In this document: one piece after another, positions 21,547 to 33,501 of the stretch | How the letters are laid out: the number at the start of each line of letters is the position of its first letter | Numbering within the stretch: position 1 is the first letter of the stretch | From: Rheum nobile | Taxonomy: Eukaryota; Streptophyta; Magnoliopsida; Caryophyllales; Polygonaceae | Assembly: GCA_027886185.1 (NCBI GenBank) | Contig: WOAB01000056.1 | Location: 9,920,001 to 9,984,000 of the forward strand | Reading direction: 5' to 3' | DNA: 64,000 bases | Translations under genes and position numbers: made by a program | Notes under the pieces: model-generated | Databases searched by the model: none | The model's input: only the letters and a program-made list of their open reading frames with translations | What the model was told of the DNA's origin: nothing

Positions 21547-23235
21547 CTCGAATTCCTCGCGACAAGACCATAAGATGACATTCAGTTCAGAAGACATCGC
21601 CGAAACCTGCATCCCCAACACCGACCCTCTAGTGCTCCACGTACAAATGGGTACAAAAATAGTAAAAAAGAGTGATGGTGGACACGGGAAGCTCAGCTGA
21701 CATCTTGCATTGGGAAGCATTTTAGAAGATGGGCCTAGATCCTACAAGCCTAGCACCCACAGATTGCACCCTAGTCGGCTTCGCCGGAGAGCGGGTCAAG
21801 CCCATTGGGGTAATAACCCTCGATTTAATCCTAGGAGAAGAAGGAGGCCCGCGTAGATGCGAAAAAGTGGAGTTCCTAGTGCTCCAATCACCTTCCGCGT
21901 ACAATGCCATCCTGAGAAGGATCTCTCTTTGTAAGTTTCAGGCCGTAGTCTCCATCTATCACTTTGCTCTAAAGTTTCCTACGCAGGTGGGAGTAGGCAT
22001 CGCCAAGGGACAACACACGGAGAGCCGCACTTGCTATCTGGCAGCACTCAGCGACAAATGTCTGCCAGTACTGGGCCTGAGAAATGAGCTTGATCAGCCT
22101 GAGTCATCAAAGCAGGGAGAAGAGGCGGAATTGGAAGTCAGGTGTAGAATGGAAGCCACATTGTCGGAAGGAGAGAAACTGTCTATCTCACCATTTGCCC
22201 GTGAAGAGGAAAAATTGTACATAGGGCAGACCCTGAGCGTAAGCACGTAAGACGAAATCAGGGAGTTGCTGGGGAGTTCGCGAGATGTATTTGCATGGAC
22301 TCCTAAAGACTTGAAAGGAATCCCGGTGACCCTTATGACTCATTCGCTCAACAAAAGCCCAGAGGTCAAGCCGAAAAGGCAGAAAAAGAGGAAACAAGCT
22401 GGGGACAGAGCCCAAGGAGCTAGGAAAGAAGTCGAGAAATTGCTAAAAGCTGGGTTTATCCGTGAAATCCAGTATCCACAGTGGCTCGCAAATGTGGTAA
22501 TGGTCAAGAAGGCTAATGGGAAATGGCGGATGTGCGTAGACTTTACCGATCTAAACAAAGCCTGCCCGAAAGACAGCTATCCCTTACCCTCAATCGATCA
22601 GCTTGTAGATTCAACAGCGGGGCATGAGGCTTTGAGCTTTCTTGATGCGTACTCCGGGTACAACCAAGTCAGGATGAATCCAACAGACGAAGAAAAAATT
22701 GCCTTCATCACGGAATGCGGGACCTTCTGCTACACAGTCATGCCCTTCGGGCTCAAAAATGTTGGGGCTACCTTCCAAAGGCTAGTGGATCTAATATTCC
22801 GAGGCCAGATCGGCTCCTCCGTGGAAGCCTACGTGGACGACATTGTGGTGAAAAGCAAGCAAGAAGCAGATCACGTAGAAGACCTTCGCGAGGTGTTTGC
22901 CACGTTACGAAGACATGGGATGAGCCTCAACCCGGAGAAATGCATTTTCGGGGTCAAGGCATGGAAGTTCTTGGGATTTCTCATTAGCTCAAGGGGGATA
23001 GACGTAAATCCCGAAAAGGTTGAAGCCGTGTTGCAAATGACCCCGCCACGAAGCGTCAAGGAAGTTCAAAGATTTGTGGGATCCATCAACTATCTAGGGT
23101 GTTTTTGCTCGAAGCTCGCGGAGCGCAGCCTCCCTTTCTTCTCCATTCTAAGAAACCCCCAGGGCTTCCAATGGACGCCCGAATGTGAGTCGGCATTCAC
23201 GGAGCTCAAGGCGCACCTAGTCGGCCTTCCTTGTA
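21547..23235 (+). pseudogene. TatC protease and reverse transcriptase, truncated
   Basis: After a frame change near 21665 the protease motif VDTGSSADIL appears near 21675, followed by a TAG at 21723-21725. The same frame continues to a TAA at 22248-22250 and then through RT: WRMCVDFTDLNKACPKD, SFLDAYSGYNQV, FGLKNVGATFQRLVD, YVDDIVVKS, KCIFGVKAWKFLGF, and the start of the connection (VKEVQRFVGSINYL). Coding similarity stops at about 23235 in mid-domain. RNase H, integrase and the 3' LTR are not present. Confidence 0.85.
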
Positions 23236-24105
23236 TCTAGACTTCCATGTCTCCTTCCCATCGTCTTCATTGTCTTCTTTACCACCACCTTTCTGTTTCC
23301 AACTTCTTTATTTCTTTCATATTCCAACACCTCATCACCCTCTTCTTGAACTTGTTCCGACGTATCACCCCTTGGAGCTTCTTTATGACTCTCCTCTGCA
23401 ATACATTTTTTCTTCAGTTTTTTCCCCTTCTTAGCAGCTTTTTCTGGTTGATCTTGTGGAGTATTTTGTTCTTGTAACACAAATTGTTACTCTTGAACAT
23501 CTTCACTATCCTCATCTTGTGTAGTGCATTTCCTCTTCAATGCCCCCACTTTTTTTGCTGGAGCTTTAACTCTAGGTTGCACCTTAGCCTTCTTTACTAG
23601 TTTGTTCTCATTCGCTTTTTTTTTCATGTTGCACTTGCTTTTCTGGTGCAGAGGTTGTGTTTTGAGTATGAGCAATATCTTCTTCCATTGCGTTATTATC
23701 TTATGCGTCTTCTTCCTCCCCATTCTTATCTTCTCCCTCTTCTTCACTGACATTGTTCTGCCTAACATGTTCTTTCTCAGGTTGTACTTTAGTCTCGTTG
23801 TCTTCCTTAGTCTCCTCTGTATCATCAATCTCAATGTCATGCAATTCACACTCTTTTTCTGAGCTATATGTGTCATCAGGTATGAGCTTCTTCCTTTTAT
23901 GTGCATCAGTGATTGGAGGCAAACGAAATTGGTTGAGTTGACCCTTTGGAGATGGTACTGGTGGCAACTTCAACTTGACTCTTAAACCCTTTGGAGATGG
24001 TGTATGGCTTTTCTCTTGTCTTGGACTCTTATTTTTATTTAGTTTCTCTGTGTATAGGAACAAAAAATTAGTCTTGATGATAAAACAACAATAATTCATG
24101 CACAT
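23236..24105 (-). pseudogene. Degenerate Lys/Glu-rich ORF of unknown function
   Basis: Three overlapping minus-strand frames share one composition: a start near 24105 (Lys/Pro/Ser-rich, with PKGLRVKLKLPPVPSPKG), an acidic stretch (EETKEDNETKVQPEKEH), and a Lys-rich C-part (APAKKVGALKRKCTTQDEDS; AAKKGKKLKKKC). They are separated by a stop near 23698 and by frame changes at oligo-A runs (near 23625 and near 23480). The 3' end is cut at the TatC junction. No domain is recognised; it may be the disordered part of a DNA transposon or host protein. Confidence 0.4.
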
Positions 24106-24129
24106 ACATATCTTATTTAAGAACTCTTA

Positions 24130-24357
24130 TACATAATTTGAGCACTTCAAAAATCAATTCAATAAAGTCTTTTTAACAGAAGAATTGCTTTATACACATA
24201 TAAATCTTAAATATGCACAAACAACTCTAATTCCAACACTGCTATACATAATTCATGCACTTTAGAAGTCAATTCTATAAAGTATTTTTTTGTGGAAGAT
24301 TTTGTTTATGCACAGATATATCTTAATTATGCACATACAACTCTTCTTAAAGCACTA
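24130..24357. repeat. Two-unit tandem repeat, about 115 bp per unit
   Basis: 24130-24244 and 24245-24357 align as TACATAATT..GCACTT, TCAATTC.ATAAAGT.TTTTT, and CACA.ATA.ATCTTAA.TATGCACA. Short related bits (ATGCACATAC) continue to 24680, where duplication copy 2 starts. No coding potential. Confidence 0.65.
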
Positions 24358-24673
24358 CAATTGAAATAATAATTACTGAGGTAAACTTTAAGCAATGAAT
24401 GTAGAAAGGCAATACAATTGATTGATAACTCAATACTTCACTACTGCTATTACAATGTGCACCTGCAGAAGGGGTCCGTAAATGCACATAGCTACTCAAC
24501 TCACCAGTAAAAACAAAGCTCATAAATTCAAGGACTTCAAATCTACTAAGATTTCTTGTTGTCTATCAGTCTCTAGCTACTCAACTCACCTGTATAATAT
24601 GTAATAGCTTGTACCTTCAAACATGCTCTTATTCAAGCACATAATGCTATTATTCAAGAATATAAAGCTCTTA

Positions 24674-25687
24674 TTCATGCACATACTATTTAAACTCTAG
24701 ATAGACAGTTCCGTGGATGATCTTTTGGGGTATGTATCTGTAGTATTATTTTGTTAGCATATTATTGAACTTCCATTGAATTATTGAACGTAGCCTGCAA
24801 CTGCAAGGAATATAAATGCCTCCATAAACCACAAAACTAATAAAATAGTTCAACCAATCTAATTGATCATAAATAAAAAGGACTATCCTGTTGGAAGCAA
24901 CACGAGCTCGTCACTTGCTACCTCTAACGACTAGCTACCACAACAGAAGTCATTTGCAAAATTGTTAATAGATCAGCATACTACAAGTAACTTGTAAAAT
25001 ATTAGTTCAGAGATTGATTCAAGAAAGCAAAGTAAGCAGAAGCAGCTTAATGACTAAATAGCATAACTTCGTAATTTCGTATCAGTACAATTTTTTTTAA
25101 AGAAGGTAAATCATTATATAAATCAGAAACCACACTCATATAACATATATGGATTATTAGAAGTAAGTCGAGTGTATTCAACAAAAAAAGAAGCAAGCCT
25201 AACGCATATAACATTATGTTTACATGCCAAAACAATATTATCCTCGATCAATATAAAACAAAATTACATCATGACAATTTGTAACGTATTCCTAATAAAT
25301 GTCACGACACACGTGTAAAATACTAAAAATTCGCAAATTTAAGAGGCCAAAAATAGTATTATAAATTAAAAGAGCCTAAAAAACAAAATTATAAGAATAC
25401 GGATCTGTTTGAATTACACAATATCTTGTATTATAATACTAAAATTGGTATTATAATGTCGTTTATGATATTATAATGATAACTTTTAATATTATAATAT
25501 CAGATAATACGTAATTCAAACAGAGACCCTACATGTGTAACTTACAATGGGGTGGATGGAGTCGAGCACGTGCCCTAAAGCCCCTCTTGTGTCAGTTACT
25601 CGCCACACATCATAAGTATGGTCACTTTTTACTTAAACAGAGAAAAATTAAAATTTGTCAAATTTTTAGATCAAGTTGACCTGATGT
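24674..25687. repeat. Segmental duplication, copy 2 (internally deleted)
   Basis: Matches copy 1 (15740-16188 joined directly to 17734-18288). The join lies at AATCAGAAA|CCACAC (25129/25130). It still carries the last about 40 bp and poly-A of the LINE seen in copy 1, so the short form is a deletion of 1545 bp, not an empty site. It ends at CCTGATGT (25680-25687), 375 bp before the MYB start codon. Confidence 0.88.
25401..25529. mobile_element. Tourist-like MITE, copy in duplication 2
   Basis: 129 bp with the same ends as the copy at 18005-18133 and TAC on both sides (25398-25400, 25530-25532). A few substitutions separate the two copies. Confidence 0.65.
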
Positions 25688-25909
25688 CACGAGTTCGATT
25701 CTTCTCCTTGTTATAATAGTCTAACCGTCTCTTATGAAACAAAAAACAATTAAAATCTCACGGGGGTAAGATAGATTGTAACATGTTATGATAGCTCTGC
25801 CAGCAAATATTACCCAAATGGTGTCCATGTAAGAAATGGAAATGTGTGCAATTAAGGTCAAAAGTTTGTAACGCTCTCTGTAACACATGCACCTGCGGTT
25901 TCACTTACG

Positions 25910-25918
25910 TATATAAAA
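25910..25918 (+). promoter_or_regulatory. Probable TATA box of the MYB gene
   Basis: TATATAAAA lies about 150 bp upstream of the MYB start codon, leaving a leader of roughly 120 bp. A second TA run (25958-25974) is less well placed. Confidence 0.45.
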
Positions 25919-26062
25919 AACCCACATCCGCATCTCCCCATACAACAACATCCTTGTTATATATATATATATACCTAATTGTTCTTCGTCACCCTCCTCT
26001 ATTCATCATCACCATCGAGTTTTCCCCTTTCTCTTTCCCTCCCATTACTCTCAATCAACACC

Positions 26063-28106
26063 ATGCAACGATTTGATCTCAATCGTTCGCCTCACATCAA
26101 CTCTCCACCAACTTCAGCTCTGTCAACTACAAGCATGCAAACCTACAGCACATTCCTAACCCTAGCTCCGCCAAAGTCTTCCACCGACGTCAAACCACCG
26201 AGAAACCTATTCTCGGAGCTCTTTATCCGACAACCCGTCAACAAGGCCCAGGCCCAAAATCACGGCCCAAGGAGGGAAAGGAGGGGGAGGCGCCGGCGAG
26301 GCCCGGATTCCACCCAAGAACCCAAGTGCAGAGAAGTACCCAAACGCTGGACTGAAGAAGAGGACAAGTTTGTGACGTTGAATCTACATTTTTCTCTTAA
26401 TTTAATTCAGCTTCTTACTAATTAATTGTTTATTTAACAGGGAGCTAAGAGATATAGTGAGAGATTTGGGAGAACAATGGGCAAAGATTGGGAAGTTGAT
26501 GAATGGTAGAAAGGGAAAGCAATGCAGGGAAAGGTGGAACAATCACTTGCGCCCAGACATCAAGGTTTTTTTTTTAATATATAATATATCTATTTTGTTT
26601 AATTATTTCTCTACTATAGTTTTCTTATGAAACGTCCCAAGAAAATACTATAGTTATTATGTTATGAGATTATAGATCAATAGTATACATTGAATTTGCA
26701 TAGATCTTTAGTAGTAATTTTTATAAGGAAATATTAGTACATTAGTTTTAGTTCTAGGGGGGGTGTTTTTCTTATGGCCAATGCCAAAATATGAAACCTT
26801 TAGTGGAACATTAATGAGCCCTTACTAAGATAGGAATGCTATATTATATTATCATAACTAGTTGGCTTTGTGTTCAATTAATCAATTACAATTAGCTACT
26901 TTTGAATTATAGATAAACGATTGGATGTATGTTTGGAGGAAAATGAATTATACATGGCCATAAATTTGAAGTCTTAGATTTTTATTTTTACAGTTCAAGT
27001 GGATTACGTACTATTATGGTCACATTAACTTTAACCTGTCTTGCTATAATCAATGTGATGATTTTGAAGTGATATTGATTGCAATCTTCAAACTAGTACT
27101 CCGTATGATTTAGAAGATTGGCTAGGGTCATTAATCCCCTTTTTAAAGGTACACTTTGAGTTATTCTTTATATGAAAAAGGGCAAAAATGCGCATATTTG
27201 TGTGGTTTGTCTTTCATATCAAAACTGAATGTAATTTATTATTTATAATTTTGTTAGGTTATAATTTTGGTTGAGTTGAGTTTTGGTTAAGGCGGTTTTT
27301 AGGGCTTATTTAATCAACCTTACGTGACACGAGTATATATATTCTCCTTAATTAAGGGTTTGTGCGTTTGTATTTCAATTAAAATGTATTATTTTATATT
27401 AAATTGATGATTTAACGCAATTTAATATAAGATAATATATTATTGGAGGGAATCCAAACGGACTCTAAAATTCATCTAAGTATAAGTGCTTGTTTGGTTA
27501 AATGTGGAAAGTGTAATTCCTAAGAAATTATTTTATGTAAAATCAAAATATGAGAATTGGTAAATTATGTTTGATTAAAATCTAAATCATGAAAAATATG
27601 GAAAAAAAAATCTTAACCACCCTCCCTAGGTGATTGCACTTCCTTAGCTCATGCTCGCTCAAATAGGACCCCTTGCAGTAATGTTTGATGCTTCCTTATC
27701 ATTAAATTTGTGGTTTAATATATATTAATATGTTGATGCATTAAATTTGTGGTTTAATATATATTAATATATGTTGATGCGTGTGTAGAAAAATAGAGCA
27801 TGGAGCAAAGAAGAAGAGGAAACGATGGTGCAAATGCACAAGAGAGAAGGCACAAAGTGGGCGAAGATCTGCAGGAGTCTGGCGGGGCGCACGGAGAACT
27901 CGGTGAAGAACCACTGGAACTCCACCAAGCGAAAGGTGGTCTTCAACGGCGTCTTCCTCGAGTCCTCCCCGCTGCAGCGCTACATTGGACTCAAATACGG
28001 CGCCGCTCCTCTCAAACTCCCGGCTGCTGATGAGCCTCCTCATCCTAGGAGGGCCACGTCGACTGACAAGGATCATGGAACCGTCTTGATCAACTTCTTT
28101 GCCTGA
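26063..28106 (+). CDS. R2R3-MYB transcription factor, MYB98/MYB64-type subgroup, three exons
   Basis: Exons 26063-26367, 26441-26564 and 27789-28106; both introns are GT-AG, and the join gives 249 codons with TGA (248 residues). R2 has Trp at 96, 115 and 134; R3 has Trp at 148, 167 and 186, each 18 residues apart, so both repeats are complete. Subgroup marks are GKQCRERWNNHLRPDIK, W at the first R3 position (AWSKEEEE) and GRTENSVKNHWNSTKRK. Relatives control female gametophyte and endosperm or embryo genes; the exact orthologue is not known. The ATG at 26063 is the first in the leader. The N-terminal 90 residues are Ser/Pro-rich and end in a basic RRERRGRRRRG stretch, a likely nuclear signal. 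The C-terminal tail is short. Confidence 0.92.
27701..27780 (+). repeat. Tandem repeat at the 3' end of MYB intron 2
   Basis: Two units of 39 and 41 bp (ATTAAATTTGTGGTTTAA.. ending GTTGATGC) directly precede the splice acceptor at 27787-27788. The second unit adds one AT. It may contain branch-point-like sequence in duplicate. Confidence 0.75.
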
Positions 28107-28832
28107 TCGATCGATCAAGCTTTTCATTTCTCTGATCGAATTGCATGTAGACGATATATGCTCGGGTGTTTAATTAGGGTTTTTGATTGTTTGATTTAAG
28201 GATCTAGCTTGTGTTTGAGTTGATCGAAGAAACTTTGTACTAGAGGTTATAATTTGCAATGCATGTCTAATTTCGTGCTATGTACTTATATGTCCGTTAC
28301 TATATTAATGTAGTTAATCTAGTTTGCTAGCTAGGATATACGTACACTACTTCAAGCCATGGCTCCACTATTTAGAATTTCCCATCTACGTAAATCCGGT
28401 AATACCGTTGCCCATTTGACGGCTAGACTAGTGCCTCTAGAGGGTGACTTGCATAGTTGATCTTCTTATTTTCCCACAGGGTCGTTTCCCTAGCGCACAG
28501 AACCTTTATATAAATGGTTTTTCTAATAGGATATAGGTTAAGAATTCATATTTAAGACATAGGTTACATAAACTGATATATAAAATAGTACACAATCAGA
28601 TTTCCTTTCAAAAATAGACAGTCGTTATAAATACGGGTTTGGGTGAGAATGAACACTTATCTACAAAATGTGAGAATGCCCGTTTTTATAAACACGTGTT
28701 TCATAAACACGTAATAAAAAGTTTATGAACACAAGTTTTTTTAATAGATTATTGATGCATATATAGTACATTATTATACACACAGTACAAATTTATGAAC
28801 ACACATTTGTAATAAGTTCGTGAATACACACT
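28107..28832. other. MYB 3' flank and spacer
   Basis: The first about 200 bp should be MYB 3' UTR. The rest is AT-rich with several variants of TTTATGAACACA and ATAAACACG. No gene or RNA was found. Confidence 0.5.
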
Positions 28833-29741
28833 CTTGGATCGTTAGAGTTACATTTGAGGGAACAAATGCTTTGTTCCCACAGAAGGTGCAACGGAATATA
28901 ATAACAAAAAAGATAAAGTAAAGAACTCACGATGTATAGTGGAAACCTTAATCAGTCAAATAACTAATCAAGTAAAACCACTACCTTCAAGCTTCTCGCT
29001 TGAGAGGATTTTGAAGCATCTACTCGTCTTATTGATTTCTTGTTCGATTACACTTGTAGCCTGGACTCCAAACCCTAGACTTCCCACCTAGATTTGAATC
29101 TCTTCTACAACGGTGGAATACGAACTCACTCGACTAAGACTCACAAACACTTCACTCTCTTTTTCTTCTCAATTAAATGCTCTGAGTTCATACATAGAAA
29201 TGAATCTCACAATCCTATAAATACAACTCGACTAAAACAATCGTAACAAGATTAAGTATCTTTCTAAAAATCGGCAACAAAACGATATTAATTTGAAGAA
29301 TATTATCTTAACCGTTTATATATGTTATCTAAGGAATAATTTCCTAATATAACAAAATCGGATAAAGATAAAATCATTATCTCTCCAAATATATTATCTT
29401 AGGAAATATTTCCTAAGATAACACAATCAGATTATCTCTCTCCAAATCTTCCCTTCGGTGTGAATGCATGATCCATCCAGCCGATTTCCTTTTCTGTGAC
29501 CGCGTGATCTTCAAAGATAATCTTCATAATCTTCACGCTGATTATCCTTCACTCCATTCGCAGCTTGAGTTTTATTCGTCACTGATGTTCCTTGAGAGGT
29601 AACAAAGCATGTGGAGAAAGCTTTCTTCCCTCTAAACTCCTTCGTTGCTAATGGTTCCCTGTGACAACTGTGTGGTTGCTGAAACGCTTAGTAACCAAAT
29701 TAGTGAAATATTTGTTATCATCAAAACCTAAAAAATTCAAG
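28833..29741 (-). mobile_element. Solo LTR of a Sirevirus-type copia element
   Basis: The reverse complement aligns over about 910 bp with the SireH LTR (58112-59029, 918 bp): AGGTTTTGATGATAACAAA near the start, CTTAGGAAATATTTCCTAAG, TTTGAAGCATCTACTCGTC against the same region, ATCCTCTCAAGCGAGAAGC, GGGAACAAA..TTTGTTCCC, and TAACTCTAACGATCCAA at the end. No internal domain or second LTR is nearby, so it is a solo LTR. Ends are worn: canonical TG is visible at 29744 on the minus strand, and a candidate duplication ACACT lies at 28828-28832 and 29742-29746. Confidence 0.82.
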
Positions 29742-29746
29742 ACACT

Positions 29747-32700
29747 GCAAGTATCATGAACACAGAGTACAAGTTATATGAATATTTATAAAATATAAGA
29801 TTTATAAACCTACAAAGTACAACTTTTTTTTTAATATGACCGTGTCATTTTTTCTTATACGTGTTATGAAAGCGTAACGTGTCCTCAATATATATACAGA
29901 AAGGGAAAATATCAAAAATAATCCCGATTATCCACCTTCAAAATATAATTAATACACGCAAATTCATTAATTAGACTTTAATAATGTGTTACGACATATT
30001 ATAGACGCTCTAAGGTGAAACTTTCCTAGTCCACTGCAACGACGGATATGTTAGAAAAATTAGTTTAGTGCTCCTGTCAAGTACGGGATTTGATTATTAT
30101 TTTTTATTAAATTTATAATAAATATTAGACATGTCTTAAATTAACTGACTTGAAAATTCGACCTGATGAGAATTTTTTGGATAGAGATCCAATCCGAAAT
30201 TCACCGGGTCAAGAAAGACCTGAATCAAAAAGACCCGAACTCGACTCGGACCCGACCACAACGTGAATTCGAGCTCAACGGACCCCAATATTTCATTTAT
30301 ATTATATATTTTAATATACTATATTAAATATTTATATAATATGAATAGAGTGTCGTTACCCACCTACAACAGCACAAAAAGAGATGTATAAAAATTCTAT
30401 TTAAAAGGAGAGTTGTATAATTTTTTTATAGTTTAATGATTATGAACTCATTATTAATTTAGATTCTCATAACTAACAAATCTGAGCTGGTTAAACAAAT
30501 AATTCAACGATTTTGATATAAAGATACAGTTGTTTTGATAACAATCCAACTTGTACAAATTCTATAGAAATTTTAATTGAAATTCTTTTACATATATGTT
30601 TAACAGAATTTATAATTTTAATTTTTAAATATGAATCCTTATCATCTATCTTTACTCCCTTACTCTATATAAAAAAATCCAGATTTACAATATTTTGAAC
30701 AATAAATTACCGAAGTCATATATATTTAATAATCTTTTGAATGAATTCTCAATAAGTTGTTTTACAAAAAAAGTATCTTACGCAAATACATTGCTAAAGG
30801 ATATTGTTATAAAAATAAGTTAGTTTTTTATCTGTTTACTCATGGAGATTTGGTGAGATTTTGGGTATAAAATTAGTTAATTTTAAAAATAAAAAATTAA
30901 AAAATTAATTAACCACAAATAGCTAACTTAAAAACGAAGTGAAGTTTATAAATAGTTCTTAAAATTAAAGCACATGTCGTAAGTAAATAAAATTGAAACA
31001 CAAATCTGATATCTTTGAGTTTTTTTAAATATTTTGTATTATTATTACATTGAATAAATATTTGAAATATTTCTTAAAATTGAAGCACATGACGTTTGAA
31101 ATTTTGGAAATATATAGTTCTTAAATAAAACATAAAAAAATGATTGTCAACTAAAAAAATGAGTTAAAACTTAAAACCAATGTAATTCATATCAACTTGT
31201 TAAAAAATTAAATAATGGCTCGTCAATAAATATTTTATGAAAGTATAAGTATTTTTTGTTAACATTTTACAAAATTGTATCAAAATATATACAATCAATC
31301 TTGATAAGGATGCGATCAAAACAATCTAAAAAAAATTAACCTTAATCTAAATAAACAAAATAAATAATATCTCTAGTATAAAAATTATTTCTAAATATAA
31401 TTATAAATATATTCCATTAAAAATGGCTTATTATATACTTCAATAAATATACGTAAATTGAATAATATAAAAATATATTTTTATTTCAAAATAAAAAATG
31501 TAAAAGAAAAATAAGATTTGTTATGATATGGTAATTGTAGCAATCCATTGTAAATATATATTTAAGATTTTGTTTTAAGTTAGGTTTAAGGAAAACAAAA
31601 TATAACTATGAATCTAAAATCTGTTCTAAAGATTCAAATATGACAGAATAAAAAATCCAAATCTAAATAGTGTAGTCCTAACAACTTTATTTGTTTAGTC
31701 AAACATTTATTTCAGTTATAACAACATTGATTTATCTAATTGAACCCACAAAGCCAGTTTTTTAATAAAAATATCACAAATGGAAATACCAAATCTAATA
31801 AAATATTTATATGAAATTGTGATAAAAAAAGTAAGACAGTTTGTTAAGAGATTTAAATTTATAATTTATTCAATAATAGCAGCATTTACAAATTTTTAAT
31901 AAAAAGAACAAAAATTTAAAAATAATTAAGATAGTTTGTTAAGAGTTTTGAAAAAGAAAAAAACCTTAATCTAGTTTTGAGGAGAATCTGGTAACAAACC
32001 ACGTAATAAACTACAAATTATTTCCGGTAACAAATAACAAAATTATAGTTGATAAGCATTTAAAATTAATGTATATAGATGGACCATGAAATATGTATGT
32101 TCAATAATATAATATAGTGGGCTGAATTATAAAAGCACATGTACTATGAGTTGGAAATTGTATACATTGTATGCTTTTAGCCCATAAATTTATATATGTC
32201 AAATTATATATGCAAACTCATGAAAATAATATTACTAATTACATAACTAATATAAAATGTATTTTATATATAAGTTTAGTAGGAAATTTATCATATATTA
32301 TTTTGACATATATTATAAGGTTATTGTATATGTAATTTGTAGAAATCAAATTTTATAAAAAAATTATATATAGTTTTTGTATATTTGAAGTTAGTTGTGA
32401 TTAGATATTGTGATTTATAATTTTAAATATTTAAAGTTAGTTATGATTAGATATTGTGATTTAAATTGAATAAAAAAAAAGTGAATTAATCACAAATTGA
32501 CACATAGGATTTGTGGGGCCGGAATCAATATGATGACTCTAAATTCTTTTGCTTTAATATATATATAGATAAACGATGACATCAATTTACAAGGTTCTCT
32601 CTTTCTTTCTTTTTATACAACAAAAAAATTAGACTCATCTTAATTATAAAAAGAAGATCAGTCTGGAGTATTTTTATGAATGATAACGTGATGTTCTGTT

Positions 32701-32960
32701 TTGAAATTCAATTCAGATATAAAGAATGAAAAACTGAATTTAATAATTTTACCAGTAATTCAAATCACCCCTCAAAATACGTGTTTAATATGAACTTTAA
32801 GAATAAGTCCAAATACCTTCAATTGAGTTAATAAAGCAAATGTTATCTATTTCAATTTTAATTTTGGAGTTCAATTCTCTCTCTAGTTTAACGTGATTTC
32901 TATGATAAAAAAGTAAGGGAAATTAATATCGAAAAGCAGTCCTCTTTTAGTTCTTAGTAG
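29747..32960. other. AT-rich intergenic DNA
   Basis: About 3.2 kb, very AT-rich, with no open frame that resembles a gene and no paired termini that I could define. A short GC-richer patch at about 30200-30290 (ACCCGAACTCGACTCGGACCC) resembles the ends of hAT-type MITEs but has no partner. Confidence 0.5.
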
Positions 32961-32974
32961 GGAAGGCAAGAGGG

Positions 32975-33400
32975 CGTGTTCGATTCCTCGTCCCCGTTTT
33001 TCCCCCATTTCCCGTCCGTATCTCTGAATGAGGATAAAAAACTTTCATGTCCTTTCTCCCGTTGAAGATTTTCGATTCCGTTTTACTATACATAATTTTT
33101 TAATTTTGTATTAATTTATATATAATTAAACTTTAGGGTATAAAGAGTTTGAAAATATAACTAAACATTTAAAGAGTACGAGGTTTAGAGACTAAACGTA
33201 TAAATTTAATAATTTAAGGTTATTTTTTTTAAAAAAAAATAATATATTCAATGAGAGTCCCGTAAAATTCCCCGCACGGGGATGGAACGGGACCTCTATC
33301 CCAACCCCGCTCCCAGTCCCGCGCGAGATTTAATTTTTCCCAGCCGCCATCTATGCCCCGTTACCCGTAGGGGAGAATGAGACACCCCACGGTGAATGGG
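32975..33400. repeat. MITE-like remnant with GC-rich ends and AT core
   Basis: Left part has CCTCGTCCCCGTTTTTCCCCC, right part has CCCGCACGGGGATGGAACGGG and CCCCGTTACCCGTAGGGGAG, with an AT-rich core between. The ends are roughly complementary, as in worn non-autonomous DNA elements, but no exact inverted ends or target duplication could be fixed. Confidence 0.35.
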
Positions 33401-33501
33401 TTGTGTTTGAGACGATCGCGATATGCATACATACAACACTCGCAACTAAAATTATCCGGATGAACCTTCGGGCCTTCTTAAACCCTACCAACAATTCATC
33501 T

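Larger units (their letters stand above)
18289..23235 (+). mobile_element. TatC: Ty3/gypsy Tat-lineage piece in permuted order
   Basis: Order: antisense ORF region, polypurine tract, one LTR, PBS, gag, protease, RT, then an abrupt end inside the RT/RNase H connection at about 23235. In a normal Tat element the antisense ORF and polypurine tract lie at the 3' end and PBS-gag-pol at the 5' end. Here the tail precedes the head through a single LTR. RNase H and integrase are absent. The lineage call rests on RT motifs CVDFTDLNKACPKDSYPLP and YVDDIVVKS and on the TGGCGCCG primer site. Confidence 0.78.

Noticed and set aside
25675..25720. GAGTTCGATTC, possible tRNA-derived SINE head
   Set aside because: Only the B-box-like part is present; no A box at the right distance and no SINE tail.
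32975..33000. B-box-like TGTTCGATTCC suggesting a tRNA or SINE
   Set aside because: No A box, acceptor stem or anticodon arm can be formed around it; it lies in a MITE-like remnant.
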